Shown in pieces: positions 42,678-51,387 of a stretch of DNA of 51,387 nucleotides (position 1 is its first letter; every line of letters begins with the position of its first letter). The notes under the pieces are model-generated. The model did not search any database, had not been told where the DNA came from, and saw only the letters and a program-made list of their open reading frames with translations. The stretch lies in contig KQ965768.1 in NCBI GenBank assembly GCA_001574975.1, forward strand, positions 78,820-130,206, given 5' to 3'. A program made the translations under genes and the position numbers. This DNA is from Gonapodya prolifera JEL478 (lineage: Eukaryota; Monoblepharomycota; Monoblepharidomycetes; Monoblepharidales; Gonapodyaceae).

Positions 42678-43731
42678 TTAAACGTCATCCGGCTCTTTTT
42701 TCTCTTCTCCGAGACTGCTGAAAAACCCCTCCCATCCAACGAAGACCCACTCATAGCCATCTGCATCTCTTAAGATCGACATTCTCATTGCAGATCGACC
42801 AGGTCCTGTTGTTGTTGGGGGGAGGATGATTCGAAACGGAGAGCCCTTATAAGCAGCAGCGTCTGAGAGGAGCGATGCAGCCCGAGCGTGCACAGCATCA
42901 ACGTCATCCACTGCTATAGCCACACGAGGTGTTATTTCACCGTGATCAAGGCTTTGTGTTGTGCCTGAAGGATCGTTTTCGCCCGCTTGGGAGAACACGA
43001 TGGAGGCGTTGCTATCATCAAGATGCTCTCCGGGAAGAGAAGACGCCGAGTCAGGGCGGTATGGGAATGAGAGCCGAACGGTACCATTGCTGGGTACCGA
43101 GTCAATAAGTGCCGGTTGACCAACTAGTTGAGATAGGAAACTTGCTCTCTCCGCAGGTTCTCTGACTGCCACCTCCACATCAATAATTCTTGGTGGGCCG
43201 GTGGTAGTCTCAAAACGGTAACCATCGGGACTGCTTGTGACACCAGGAAGAGAAGTAGAGTGAGCAACATGAAATTTAAAATGACCAGTCGTCCGATATG
43301 AGCTCAGCGCTGGGTTGTGTTTTAGTCCAAGGGCAAACGATGCGCCTTCAGGGGAGTAGCCAACCATCGTTCTTGACTGGGGATTCGTCAATTTTAGTTG
43401 TCACAAAGGAACGGGATCATTTTCTCACCCAAGAAGGTCCTCCTTTCAGCGGCAGGCTGGAGACGTGGAAGAAAATGACATTAGTGAAGAAAGGGGTGAA
43501 GTTTGAATTGCATCGACTTACAATTGCATCTCTCCACCTGCTGGAAAGGAATCGTGCCTTAAGACAGACATACCCAAAGTTTTCCGGAAGTAGATCAGGG
43601 ATTCATCTGAGTTCGAGATGATAAGGGGAATTCAGGAAGCGGACTGAATGAGAGTGAATGGATCGTCACACACCGAGACTGGAAACGGGAAGAGCGAAGT
43701 GCACCAAGCGCGGAGGCAGTGGGAGGGACAT
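42678..43731 (-). CDS. GLOD4: glyoxalase-domain protein GLOD4 homologue
   Basis: The start at 43731 opens MSLPLPPRLVHFALPVSSL. Splicing in phase gives DESLIYFRKTLGMSVLRHD, GGPSWSRTMVGYSPEGASF, then LGLKHNPALSSY. These are the GLOD4 landmarks (RALHFVFKVGNR, FYRDVLGMKVLRHEEF and KTMVGFGPEDDHF in animals). The first VOC domain ends near 43160, and the second runs on with RIIDVEVAVREPAERASF, ITPRVAIAVDDVDAVH and a closing RDADGYEWVFVGWEGFF, the usual Glu-containing strand. The VOC metal-binding residues are only partly kept, so a catalytic glyoxalase function is not assured. In animals GLOD4 is mitochondrial with poorly defined chemistry. Four or so exons. Confidence 0.88.
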
Positions 43732-43896
43732 TTCGGAGGAAAAGAAATCCTATCGAGTTCTTTGAAAAAGAGATCGGGTGTGTTTTCAAGCGAAAGTGCG
43801 TGACTCAAGAGGGTTTTGCCACTCAACGGCCGACGAAACTCAAACATAAATACAAAACGTCTTTTTAATGTTGCTAGACTGATCCATCAATGTCCG

Positions 43897-45114
43897 CTAC
43901 TGTTCTTCAACTGCCGTAATCGGGCAGAATGTCTGTACGGCCTTTCTCAACTGAGGCACTCTGTCCCACCCATCGGGCGGACGGCGCTTCCCGCACAGCT
44001 TCTTGTGCCACTTCCAATCCCCCTTCTGACAGTCCTTGGAGCAATACCGGAGTAGATTACATGCCGAACAGCGAAGAAGCCTCGCCTGTAAGGATGCTCC
44101 AGTTAACACAGGCTTTCCCGGGGTCGTCGTGCTGCCCGCAATTCCTTTGTCCTCTGCCCTCGTGAGCGCGACCCCTGCCGACTCTGGTGCAGCTGAGCTC
44201 GCCACCGCCACCGCTCCGTCGTCTGTGAAAGTGGTACAGGCGAAATTTGCACATATTGTGGTCGCAGAGAACAAACGACCGAGGTCTCTTCGGCGGGTCT
44301 CGGATACTGCTGACAATAGTGTCCGTTTGGAAACAGACGCTTCCGACGTTCCTACGCCGCCTTCTGCGGCAACTTGCGCGCGATATAACGCGACGAGCGG
44401 GTGAGTTCGGATGCGGTGGTATGCGGCTTTGTCTGGTGTGTCGTCCCCAAGCCCCAGCACCAAGCTCTCAATCATAGCCTCTCGGACGGCATCCGCCAGA
44501 TGGTTCGGAGGCATCCGAATGGGTGGATATGGGGAAGCAATCTCCAATCCAGACAACAAAGTTGCTGCAGATTTGGAAGGCCCCCCGGAGATGGTAGAAT
44601 CCGCTGTCCACTCGAGAGCAAGTAGAGTGTCGAGGTAGTCGTCAATGAGGTACGAGTCTGTGAGGATTGCTTTTCTGGCATCAGCAGAGTCTCGAAGACA
44701 TGCGAGCAGCCGCTGAATTGTCCCCACGAAGTCCTCCCACAATTCATTTGTGCATAAAATTGGCTCTGATCGCAGTCTCGCGACGAAAGTCCGAACCGCC
44801 TCAAAGTGCAGATGAACGATGTAGGAAGCTGTGACGGTTAGGTACATGCGCTTTTTGCGGGAATCTGGTGGAGGGTTGAACGTCTCAATCTGCGTCCTAT
44901 GCGGCCAGATATCCGGTACGCGACCCGAGAGGAATGCGAGTGCCGTTGAGAAGAGGGGCTGGCAAGATGGGCATTGTGACACATGGAGGAAAGATGCGAC
45001 GATATTGGGTGGTTCAATCTTCCAAATTGCCTCAAGGAAGACGAAGAGAGCCGATGGAAACGGGGTGCGTGAGGCCTCGCCGCCTTCGGAAGGCGTGATG
45101 GCTGCCGGGGACAT
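43897..45114 (-). CDS. MYND-type zinc-finger protein
   Basis: An intronless 405-residue frame with an ATG at 45114 (MSPAAITPSEGGEASRTPFP). Residues 30-330 are helical and uncharacterised (PFPSALFVFLEAIWKIEPPN, LWEDFVGTIQRLLACL). The C-terminus holds an extended MYND finger: CANFAC then a roughly 55-residue insertion, RCSACNLLRYC, SKDCQKGDWKWHKKLC. The eight ligands (C2, C2, C2, HC) are complete. MYND fingers bind proline-rich partners. No SET domain is present, so it is not an SMYD methyltransferase. The long insertion between the first two zinc cysteines is unusual. It is divergent from the CBM18 gene. Confidence 0.88.
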   Translation of the reverse strand: MSPAAITPSEGGEASRTPFPSALFVFLEAIWKIEPPNIVASFLHVSQCPSCQPLFSTALAFLSGRVPDIWPHRTQIETFNPPPDSRKKRMYLTVTASYIVHLHFEAVRTFVARLRSEPILCTNELWEDFVGTIQRLLACLRDSADARKAILTDSYLIDDYLDTLLALEWTADSTISGGPSKSAATLLSGLEIASPYPPIRMPPNHLADAVREAMIESLVLGLGDDTPDKAAYHRIRTHPLVALYRAQVAAEGGVGTSEASVSKRTLLSAVSETRRRDLGRLFSATTICANFACTTFTDDGAVAVASSAAPESAGVALTRAEDKGIAGSTTTPGKPVLTGASLQARLLRCSACNLLRYCSKDCQKGDWKWHKKLCGKRRPPDGWDRVPQLRKAVQTFCPITAVEEQ

Positions 45115-45638
45115 TTCCTTCAGATAAGTGAGGGGAAATGTTGAAGACCTGGCCGCCAGCTCGAGGAAATTTTTACGCGAACTCGAATTTCCAAATTTTA
45201 ATTACTCATGTTTTAGGTGATTCGGGCGTGAAACTCTAATGATGATAGTCGGAGAGGTGTTTCATATTCAGTGAGGTGAGTGTTTTTGCAAGACGGTGGA
45301 GAGTGGTTCTATTTCTTCTGGACGTTGGGGTGAAGGCGGGGGAGTGGGTGGAAATGGAATGGAATTCGAACACCAGTTGACCAGTCAAGAAAGGCACGAC
45401 AAGCCCTCACTTCCTTTTCGCCCGGGACGAAGCAGAAAGTGACCACGTCCAACGTTGTACTCGACGCGTGAGCTCTTTGATTTGGAAGCCCAACCAAATA
45501 CCCAAAACGGGCAATATTTCAGAGCACCCGGTTTGGGAGTGTTGGTTCCTGCCGAGGACCCCGACCCTGGCCGTTCCATACCCGAATATATATTGCTTTG
45601 AAGCCAAGACTCTTTCCCGAAAAACTACTCGAGCGAAC
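45115..45638. promoter_or_regulatory. divergent intergenic region, MYND / CBM18 genes
   Basis: About 520 bp between start codons at 45114 (minus) and 45639 (plus). A TATA-like ATATATATTGC is at about 45584-45594, some 45 bp before the CBM18 start. Small frames here have no family signal. I take it as shared upstream DNA. Confidence 0.45.
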
Positions 45639-46999
45639 ATGCGCACTCTCGTCCTCGCGCTGCTGTTGTCCTCGGTCATCCTTGCCGAGGGCTCGCCCGT
45701 GAATGCGTCCGTTGCCCTGGTCAAGCGCGGGGTTTCCACCGACGGACGCTGCGGCACGGATCACGGCTCGACGACGTGTCCTGACTCTCTGTGCTGCTCA
45801 TCGTACGGCTGGTGCGGCAGCACATCAACGCAGTGAGTGACTCTTTTCCCATCTGGTCGCGTGTTGCTGAGCGTCTGTTCTTTCCTAGTTGCGGAGCAAG
45901 CTGCCAGTCTCAATTTGGCAAATGCACGTCGGGCGGCACACCAGTTCTTGTAGGAGCACAGAGCGCCGGCCAATTCCTCTTATCTACGGATTCCAGGTGT
46001 GGCAGTGCAGCTGGAACAAGTTGCGGCTCTTCTTGTTGCTCCCAATATGGTTGGTGCGGAACCGGTCCTTCGTACTGCGGCAGCGGCTGCCAAGGAAGCT
46101 ATGGCATTTGCGACATGGGCGCTACGGCTCCAAAAGCGTCGTCGCCGCCTGCTGGCGCTACCCCTCCTCCGCCGCCACCGTCGACTTCTGGTGGTGCACC
46201 ATCACTGTCACAAGACGGTCACTGCGGCAAAAATACAAACACAAAGTGTGGGAACGGTGAATGCTGCTCTCAGTACGGCTGGTGCGGTTCTGGAACCGCA
46301 TAGTGAGTTGATCAATCACTGCATTGTTAACGCAGAGATCACGCTAACAGATTCCCAAAAGTTGCGACGCTGGCTGCCAGAATGGCTTTGGCAACTGTGG
46401 AATCACCGCTCCGCAAGGCGCAATTGTATCTCAACCAGCGCCTCCTCCTCCTCCCGCATCCCAACCACCACCACCTCCTCCTCCAACTTCAGGAACTATC
46501 CCAGGGCGGCTTACATGGGTGAGCTCTGACGTCATTGTTCGTCATGGTAGTACTTCATATTGACAGACCACTGCTGTTAAGTACACGCCCAACGGGGGTT
46601 TAGGGTTCTGTTGGACGCTTGGTCCCATTCAAAACTCGGACCTAGCAGTTGCTTTGACATACACTCAAATGAACCAAGGCTGGTGCGGACAGACGATATG
46701 CATTACGTACAACGGCGGACCGCCAGTCCGAGCGCGGGTACGTATCCATCCAACGCCGGACTTGCGTTCCCGATTCACGTGCTGAATGAATTATTCACAT
46801 TGACATTTGCAGGTGTTGGACGAATGCCCCGATGCGATATGCTCTTACGGACATCTTGACACTACTCCAGCCGTGTGGAATGCTCTTGGCATCAACACAG
46901 GCGTTGGTCTGGTTACAAGTGGTGTACAGGTACGATGTCGCGGTGTCTATTTCTTCTCTGCAACCACCGAACATTTTTCTCTAGTGGTACAAATGTTAA
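45639..46999 (+). CDS. secreted protein with three chitin-binding CBM18 modules and a double-psi beta-barrel domain
   Basis: Six exons join in phase: 45639-45832, 45889-46302, 46362-46518, 46567-46737, 46813-46929 and 46985-46999. The signal peptide is MRTLVLALLLSSVILAEGSP. Three hevein-type CBM18 modules follow: one starting RCGTDHGSTTC with CCSSYGWCGS, a second (CGSSCCSQYGWCGTGPSYCG) and a third (CGNGECCSQYGWCGSGTAYC), the last two separated by a Pro-rich linker. An expansin/barwin-like domain ends the protein (FCWTLGPIQNSDLAVALTY, WCGQTICITYNGG, VLDECPDAICSYGHLDTTP, then WYKC). CBM18 binds chitin. The double-psi fold suggests wall loosening or ligand binding, with the catalytic Asp of canonical expansins uncertain. 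CBM18-rich secreted proteins are known in chytrids. All module cysteines appear to be kept. Confidence 0.92.
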
Positions 47000-47254
47000 T
47001 AGTGCGCTCCCAAGTTTGGTTTTCTTGGTTTTCTTCCTAATAATTGCATCGACGTGAGCTGGCCTCATGTTTGCAAATAGAATGCACCTTCAGTCAGTCC
47101 AGTCTTTATTCTGTTAATAAAATGCACGGTCACACTCTGGAAAATTGCCAGGACGAAAGAGAGAACTGAAGACATCCGAAAATTCGGGGTTCAGCCAAGT
47201 CCTGGCAGGTGTCCTAGATCCACCAACCTGTTTCCCGCTTGCACGATTCTCGCG

Positions 47255-49262
47255 ATGGGAAACTCAGACGAGAGCAGCGGATTCAAAGCATCGACCCCGC
47301 AAGAGGTGGACAAAGTTGTCGCAACCGCAAGGAAGACATTCCGATCTGGGAGAACAAAAGACATCATCTGGAGGAAAGACCAACTCCGACAGCTGTATCG
47401 CATGATCGATGAGAACCACGCTGAGATTGTCGATGCTGTCTTGCACGATTTTTCAAAGCCTCGGCATGAATCGATGGCAAGTACCGGTATTTTACATCAC
47501 CGTCGTGAATCTGTTGATGTTAACCATTTTCTTCCCCAGCTTTCAGAAGTCGCAATGAATTTGAATCATATTGCATACACTTTGAAGTATTTGGATTCAT
47601 GGGTCAAGCCAGATTACCCCGAGAAGGGCTTGACAGAGATGGGGTCCGACTTGTATGTACGGAAGGAACCATTCGGAGTTTGCCTCATCATCGCGCCTTG
47701 GGTATTTTGAATTTCGGCTTTCTCACTGTCAAGAAATCGATAATCACCATCGCCATGGCTGGGTAGAACTATCCCTTCGACCTCATTTTGAAACCTCTGA
47801 CATCCGCCATCGCTGCCGGCAACGCGGCAGTCTGCAAGCCATCCGAGCTCACTCCTCACTGCGCGATGCTGCTTGCTGATCTTGTTCCGCGTTACCTCGA
47901 TCCTGAAGCTGTGTTTGTTGTTAATGGCGGTGTGAAGGAAACGACTCTTCTGTTGGAGAAACGATGGGACCACATCACATACACTGGTAGCACGTGAGTA
48001 CTTGCGTGACTTCTGTTGCGATGGCACCGTCTTACTCATCAACACGAACGTTTCCAGCACTGTTGGAAAAGTGAGAGATTCCGTTTCTTTCATGTGGATC
48101 TAGCGTTCATGAGATTTCGACGAATCCAGATTGTGATGGCAGCTGCTTCAAAATTCGTCACTCCTGTTGTTCTGGGTGAGTTGCTTCGTGTGTTATTTTG
48201 GGTGTCGTTGTTTTCCACATTTTACAGATTTGGACCAGAGCTCGGTGGCAAGTCTCCCGTCATAATCGATGGCTCTTTAACGGCTGCCGACATGGCCACT
48301 GTGGGCAAACGTCTCGGTGGATTCAAGTTCTTCAACGACGGTCAGACATGTAAGGGCAATTCCAGTAGGTGCCCATGAGAGAAAATCAAACATTGCTCCT
48401 TGCGACCAAGGTATTGCCCCGGACTACGTTCTCTGCCCACCTCACTTGGTTGCCCCGCTTGCCGATAATGTGTCAAAATACGTCGAGTCTGCTTATGGCG
48501 CAGACCCGTCCACGTCACCTGATCTGGCGAAGATCATCAACAAATCTCACACGCGCCGTATTGGAAGACTCATTGACAAACAGGTTGCTGTTTCGGGAAC
48601 CGTTGTTGCATCGGGAGGTGTTTGGGACGAGAAGACAAGTTACGTTTCGCCGACTATCCTCACCGGCGTCCGTGGTGATGGTCCCATAATGTCTGGAGAG
48701 ATATTCGGACCCGTACTGCCTATTGTGGAAGTCGATGGTGTGGATTCGGCGATTGACTTTGTATTGGACCGGGAGCGTCCTTTGGCACTCTACATTTTTT
48801 CCAAGGACAAGTCCTTTATTGGAAAGATTCTTGACCAAGTGACGAGTGGCGGCGTTGTCGTGAATGACAGTGTGTTACATGGTGCCATCGATTCTGCTCC
48901 GTTTGGTGGTACGTATGCAAATGGAGATTTCACTCCGCAGGTCCTGAGAAAGTCACCTTAATCACAATCGATCTCTAGGAATTGGAGCTTCGGGGCAGGG
49001 GATGCTCCACGGAAAGTACGGATTCGACAGCTATTCCCACCACCGCACAGTCCTTCATAGGCCCCTGAACTGGGTATCGACAAAGATGGACGACTTGGGA
49101 GGACGGTTCCCGCCTTACTCGGACCAAGCGACCGACCAGGCGATAGGAATGCTGAAAAAGCCATTACCCCGTCCTTCACGGTTCCCTCAGTGGCTGATTT
49201 CCATTAGCGTTGCCGTGACTGGTGTATTTTTTGGTATATTTGGTTATGCTAGGGGAAAGTAA
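47255..49262 (+). CDS. fatty aldehyde dehydrogenase, ALDH3 family, C-terminally anchored
   Basis: The start at 47255 gives [20 protein letters not shown], then exons [68 protein letters not shown] and [20 protein letters not shown], with the Glu of LELGGK. The catalytic Cys in NDGQTC is encoded across an intron (T|GT, about 48350/48412). The domain goes on through [15 protein letters not shown] and [21 protein letters not shown]. The C-terminus [20 protein letters not shown] is a hydrophobic tail before a short basic end, as in yeast HFD1 and human ALDH3A2, which sit in ER, peroxisome or mitochondrial outer membranes. It oxidises long-chain fatty aldehydes with NAD. Around seven introns. Confidence 0.93.
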
Positions 49263-49453
49263 TCAATAGTGGGTTTCAAAGTTGGCCCAATCGGCCCGGC
49301 TGACAGGTCGGCGGCTTCCAAGGGGTGTCAGCGGAGCGTCAGCCTTTAGCCCCAAGGGTTCGTTTTGACATGCGGTCCGGTTGAACTTCTGCTCCTGCTC
49401 TCTTGGCTTTCAGCGTCGTTTCCGCTTGGCAACTACACGTTGATACACCTAAC

Positions 49454-49858
49454 ATGAGTGAATCGGAGAAGAGCAAGGACGGAAGCGGAGGTGTTCATCC
49501 ATACGTAGGCAATCCGTCGTTGACGTCACGACGACTCCATATTCCATCCTTCATGTTCCCTCGCAGCCCGGAAACGCAAGCTCCTCTTCCATGATGGATC
49601 AATCAGCACACGAGATCTCGGTCCGCTCGCAGACGGGAATGGGTCAAGTTCCAAAAGTGATGGACCCCGAAACGGAAATGACGCGGAAGGAGTTCGAGGG
49701 CGAGGGAGTCGGACCTGGTTCGTGGCTTTGTTTTTGGTGAATTGACAGTGCTGCATAGCCTGACGGACGAAAAATCGTAGATGGACAGTCGAGCGACAAG
49801 AAAACGGCTCCGACGATCGCTGAGGCGGAATCGAAGCATGCAGCGGAGAACGCGAAAT
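49454..49858 (+). CDS. small hydrophilic protein, uncertain
   Basis: An ATG at 49454 gives MSESEKSKDGSGGVHPYVG and a stop at 49594. A second frame starts at 49591 (MMDQSAHEISVRSQTGMGQ, then acidic residues). A third candidate exon after an acceptor at 49780 reads GQSSDKKTAPTIAEAESKHA and stops at 49858. All three have the acidic, Ser/Glu-rich, disordered look of one small protein split by introns, but I could not fix the joins. No family is recognised. The downstream neighbour is the convergent short-chain dehydrogenase. Confidence 0.3.
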
Positions 49859-49987
49859 AACGAGTGTTCTACATCAGATTTTCAAACAATAAAATTCATT
49901 TGTGCACACAACGGGAGGTTTGATTGACTGGCTAACTCCTGTTGGCACAGAAAGAGCACTCTTCGCGATACCCGAGAGTTCAGTCCC

Positions 49988-51259
49988 CTACAAATCCGCC
50001 CGTCCCGTTTTTTCCAACAGTCCTGTGACTGATTGTTTTGGCCGGAAGTGTCAGCAAAGTCGGGCGCATCGATACTAAGGCTGACCTCACTACTCACCTC
50101 GTTCGCACTCCTTCCAAAGTGTTTCCATTCCCTTCCTGTCCTGCTGGTACTCGTCCGCCCTCATCGCCTTTTTACTTGCGTAACCACCAAGTGTCTTGTG
50201 GAAGTTGTTGGCGTTCGTCAGCGAACCCTCCACCGCACACCATACGGGTGTGTCAGCCCCCGATGCTTCCGAGTCTGGACCAGGCGTTCCGAGATCGGCA
50301 GACAGTTTCGACGGCGCCCATGCTGGGTAGCTGCAATTGACGCTATTGAAGGCACGCCGCACGTCCGATGATGAGTAAAAGGGCAACGCACCATGACGAA
50401 ATCCAGACAGTTCCCTTTTGGCATTCTGACATTTTCTCGGCAAAGGATCCGGTCATCATGCGCTCTGCCTGCTTTGACGCTCGATACGCAGAGTTATTGT
50501 CGTACGCCCGTCGCTTGAACTGCATGTCCGTGAGGTCGAGCCCGCCAGCATATCCCGATGCGACGTTGACGACCCGTGCTGGATCAGCTTCAGTTCCGGT
50601 GGATACGAGAGCGGGCCACAAAAACTTTGTTAGCCAGTAGTACGCCATTACTTGACACAATTAAGAGACGACGAGGACGTCGTCGATGAAGGGTGACGAA
50701 CAGAAAATTGTCGTGAACATGACCCACTGTTCACTGCAAATTGTGCTTCGAGTCCCTCCGATGTAACAGTACCTGCGCACATAGAGAAGCGAAGCGTCGA
50801 CGGGTGAATCATTTCAATCATTCATGCCCGGAGCAATACTCACGGGTTCGGGGCGTTGTGGCGGCGTTGTTCACCAACGCATGGAGTTTTCTGCCTTCGG
50901 CAACAAATTTCGTTGACATTGCTTTGATGTCCTGGAGCATCATCAGTAAGATCCCTGTGGAGCAATGGGACGACACCGACATGGCTTACTTTGTAGGATC
51001 CCAAGTCGCATTCAATATAGTCCAATTCGCCTGCGCCGCTTTTCTTGGCGGACTCCTTGATCCAGTTGACTGTCTCCACGCATTGGGCTTTCTGGCGGCA
51101 GACCTAATGGAATGCTCGGTGGTTATCCACCGCTCCAGTTCGGCCATCGATCGCATCGTACGCTACCAGGAACACGTCCCAGTCCAGCTCCCACAGATTC
51201 CGCGCAATCCACTTGCCAAACGCGCCGTGTGCGCCTGTCACGATCGCAGTTTTCGTCAT
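49988..51259 (-). CDS. short-chain dehydrogenase/reductase (retinol-dehydrogenase-like)
   Basis: The start at 51259 gives MTKTAIVTGAHGAFGKWIAR, an SDR cofactor site in which the TGxxxGxG middle Gly is Ala (TGAHGAFG). After an intron come VCRQKAQCVETVNWIKESAK and GELDYIECDLGSYK, then DIKAMSTKFVAEGRKLHALV with NNAATTP, the NNAG-type motif. EGLEAQFAVN precedes YYWLTKFLWPAL, ARVVNVASGYAGGLDLTDMQ and the active site SAYRASKQAERM (Tyr and Lys of YxxxK). The C-terminus has ADTPVWCAVEGSLTN and a last small exon (RGLLEKTGRADL) ending at 49988. About six introns. Such enzymes reduce or oxidise alcohols with NAD(P). An upstream in-frame Met at 51331 is possible but less likely. Confidence 0.86.
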
Positions 51260-51387
51260 CGCGGAAATGCAGGTTGAGACCACAGCACGTTCTGTTGAAA
51301 TTCTGCCGGACATCCAATCATATTTGACCACGTAGAAAACACTAGTTTGATAAGCTACTAGTTTATCCCTTTTTTTCTGTTGTCTTC

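Noticed and set aside
47614-48093. Minus open frame of 159 codons inside the ALDH3 gene
   Set aside because: It runs across several introns and exons of the plus-strand gene and has no family signal.
51340-51387. Possible chromosome end or telomere
   Set aside because: The last bases are only T-rich. No telomeric repeat (TTAGGG type) occurs at either end of the window.

Overview
The window is nuclear DNA of a fungus, most probably an early-diverging zoosporic (chytrid-type) one. Genes are compact and cut by many short GT-AG introns of about 50-170 bp. They encode eukaryotic housekeeping proteins: ribosomal protein eL37, COQ9, PEX12, DPH7, FAM32A, GLOD4 and a tail-anchored ALDH3. The chytrid call rests on the compact intron-rich architecture, a CBM18/double-psi-barrel secreted protein, Cache-domain receptors and an intron-rich genome carrying a Fanzor. 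It is inference, and no species is claimed. Two ambiguous bases (283 and 7497), a 37-base poly-C run and several one-base frame breaks point to a draft-quality assembly, so every frameshift below could be a sequencing error.

Left part, 1-19 kb (accessory, poorly conserved). Two related Cache-type sensor genes lie back to back. One runs leftward (3394-5665) and the other rightward (11252-13595). They share exon structure and protein motifs, but both stop before any recognisable output domain. The roughly 5.6 kb between their 5' ends holds a cluster of nuclease-like and mobile-element-like genes: a palindromic repeat array (6078-6385), an intron-containing ParB/sulfiredoxin-like gene (6722-7953), a small PD-(D/E)XK-like nuclease gene (7955-8422, minus) and a Fanzor (eukaryotic TnpB-like RNA-guided nuclease) gene (about 9517-11108). 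The Fanzor is broken by at least one frame change. A second diverged copy of the 5' region of the PD-(D/E)XK gene sits at about 1279-1377. From 13.7 to 19 kb only eL37 (16094-17045, minus) is secure; the rest is GC-rich or low-complexity sequence with weak coding signals.

Right part, 19-51 kb (core chromosome). The genes are tightly packed, many in divergent pairs that share about 100-250 bp of promoter. In order they are: an F-box protein, a diaminopentanoate-dehydrogenase-like enzyme, FAM32A, an FAD monooxygenase, a Derlin-like membrane protein, a class I glutamine amidotransferase, DPH7, a two-rhodanese sulfurtransferase whose usual catalytic cysteine is replaced, a class II aldolase, an SDT1-type HAD nucleotidase, COQ9, an acidic/basic low-complexity protein, PEX12, a serine-rich disordered protein, GLOD4, a MYND zinc-finger protein, a secreted three-CBM18 plus double-psi-barrel protein, a membrane-anchored ALDH3 and a short-chain dehydrogenase. 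No pathway cluster is evident. Peroxisome/fatty-aldehyde functions (PEX12, ALDH3) and mitochondrial functions (COQ9) occur, but their proximity looks incidental.

The most noteworthy element is the Fanzor island between the mirrored receptor paralogues. No tRNA, rRNA or CRISPR array was seen. Exon borders were worked out by eye from GT-AG sites, reading phase and family motifs; coordinates give the whole span from start to stop, introns included.
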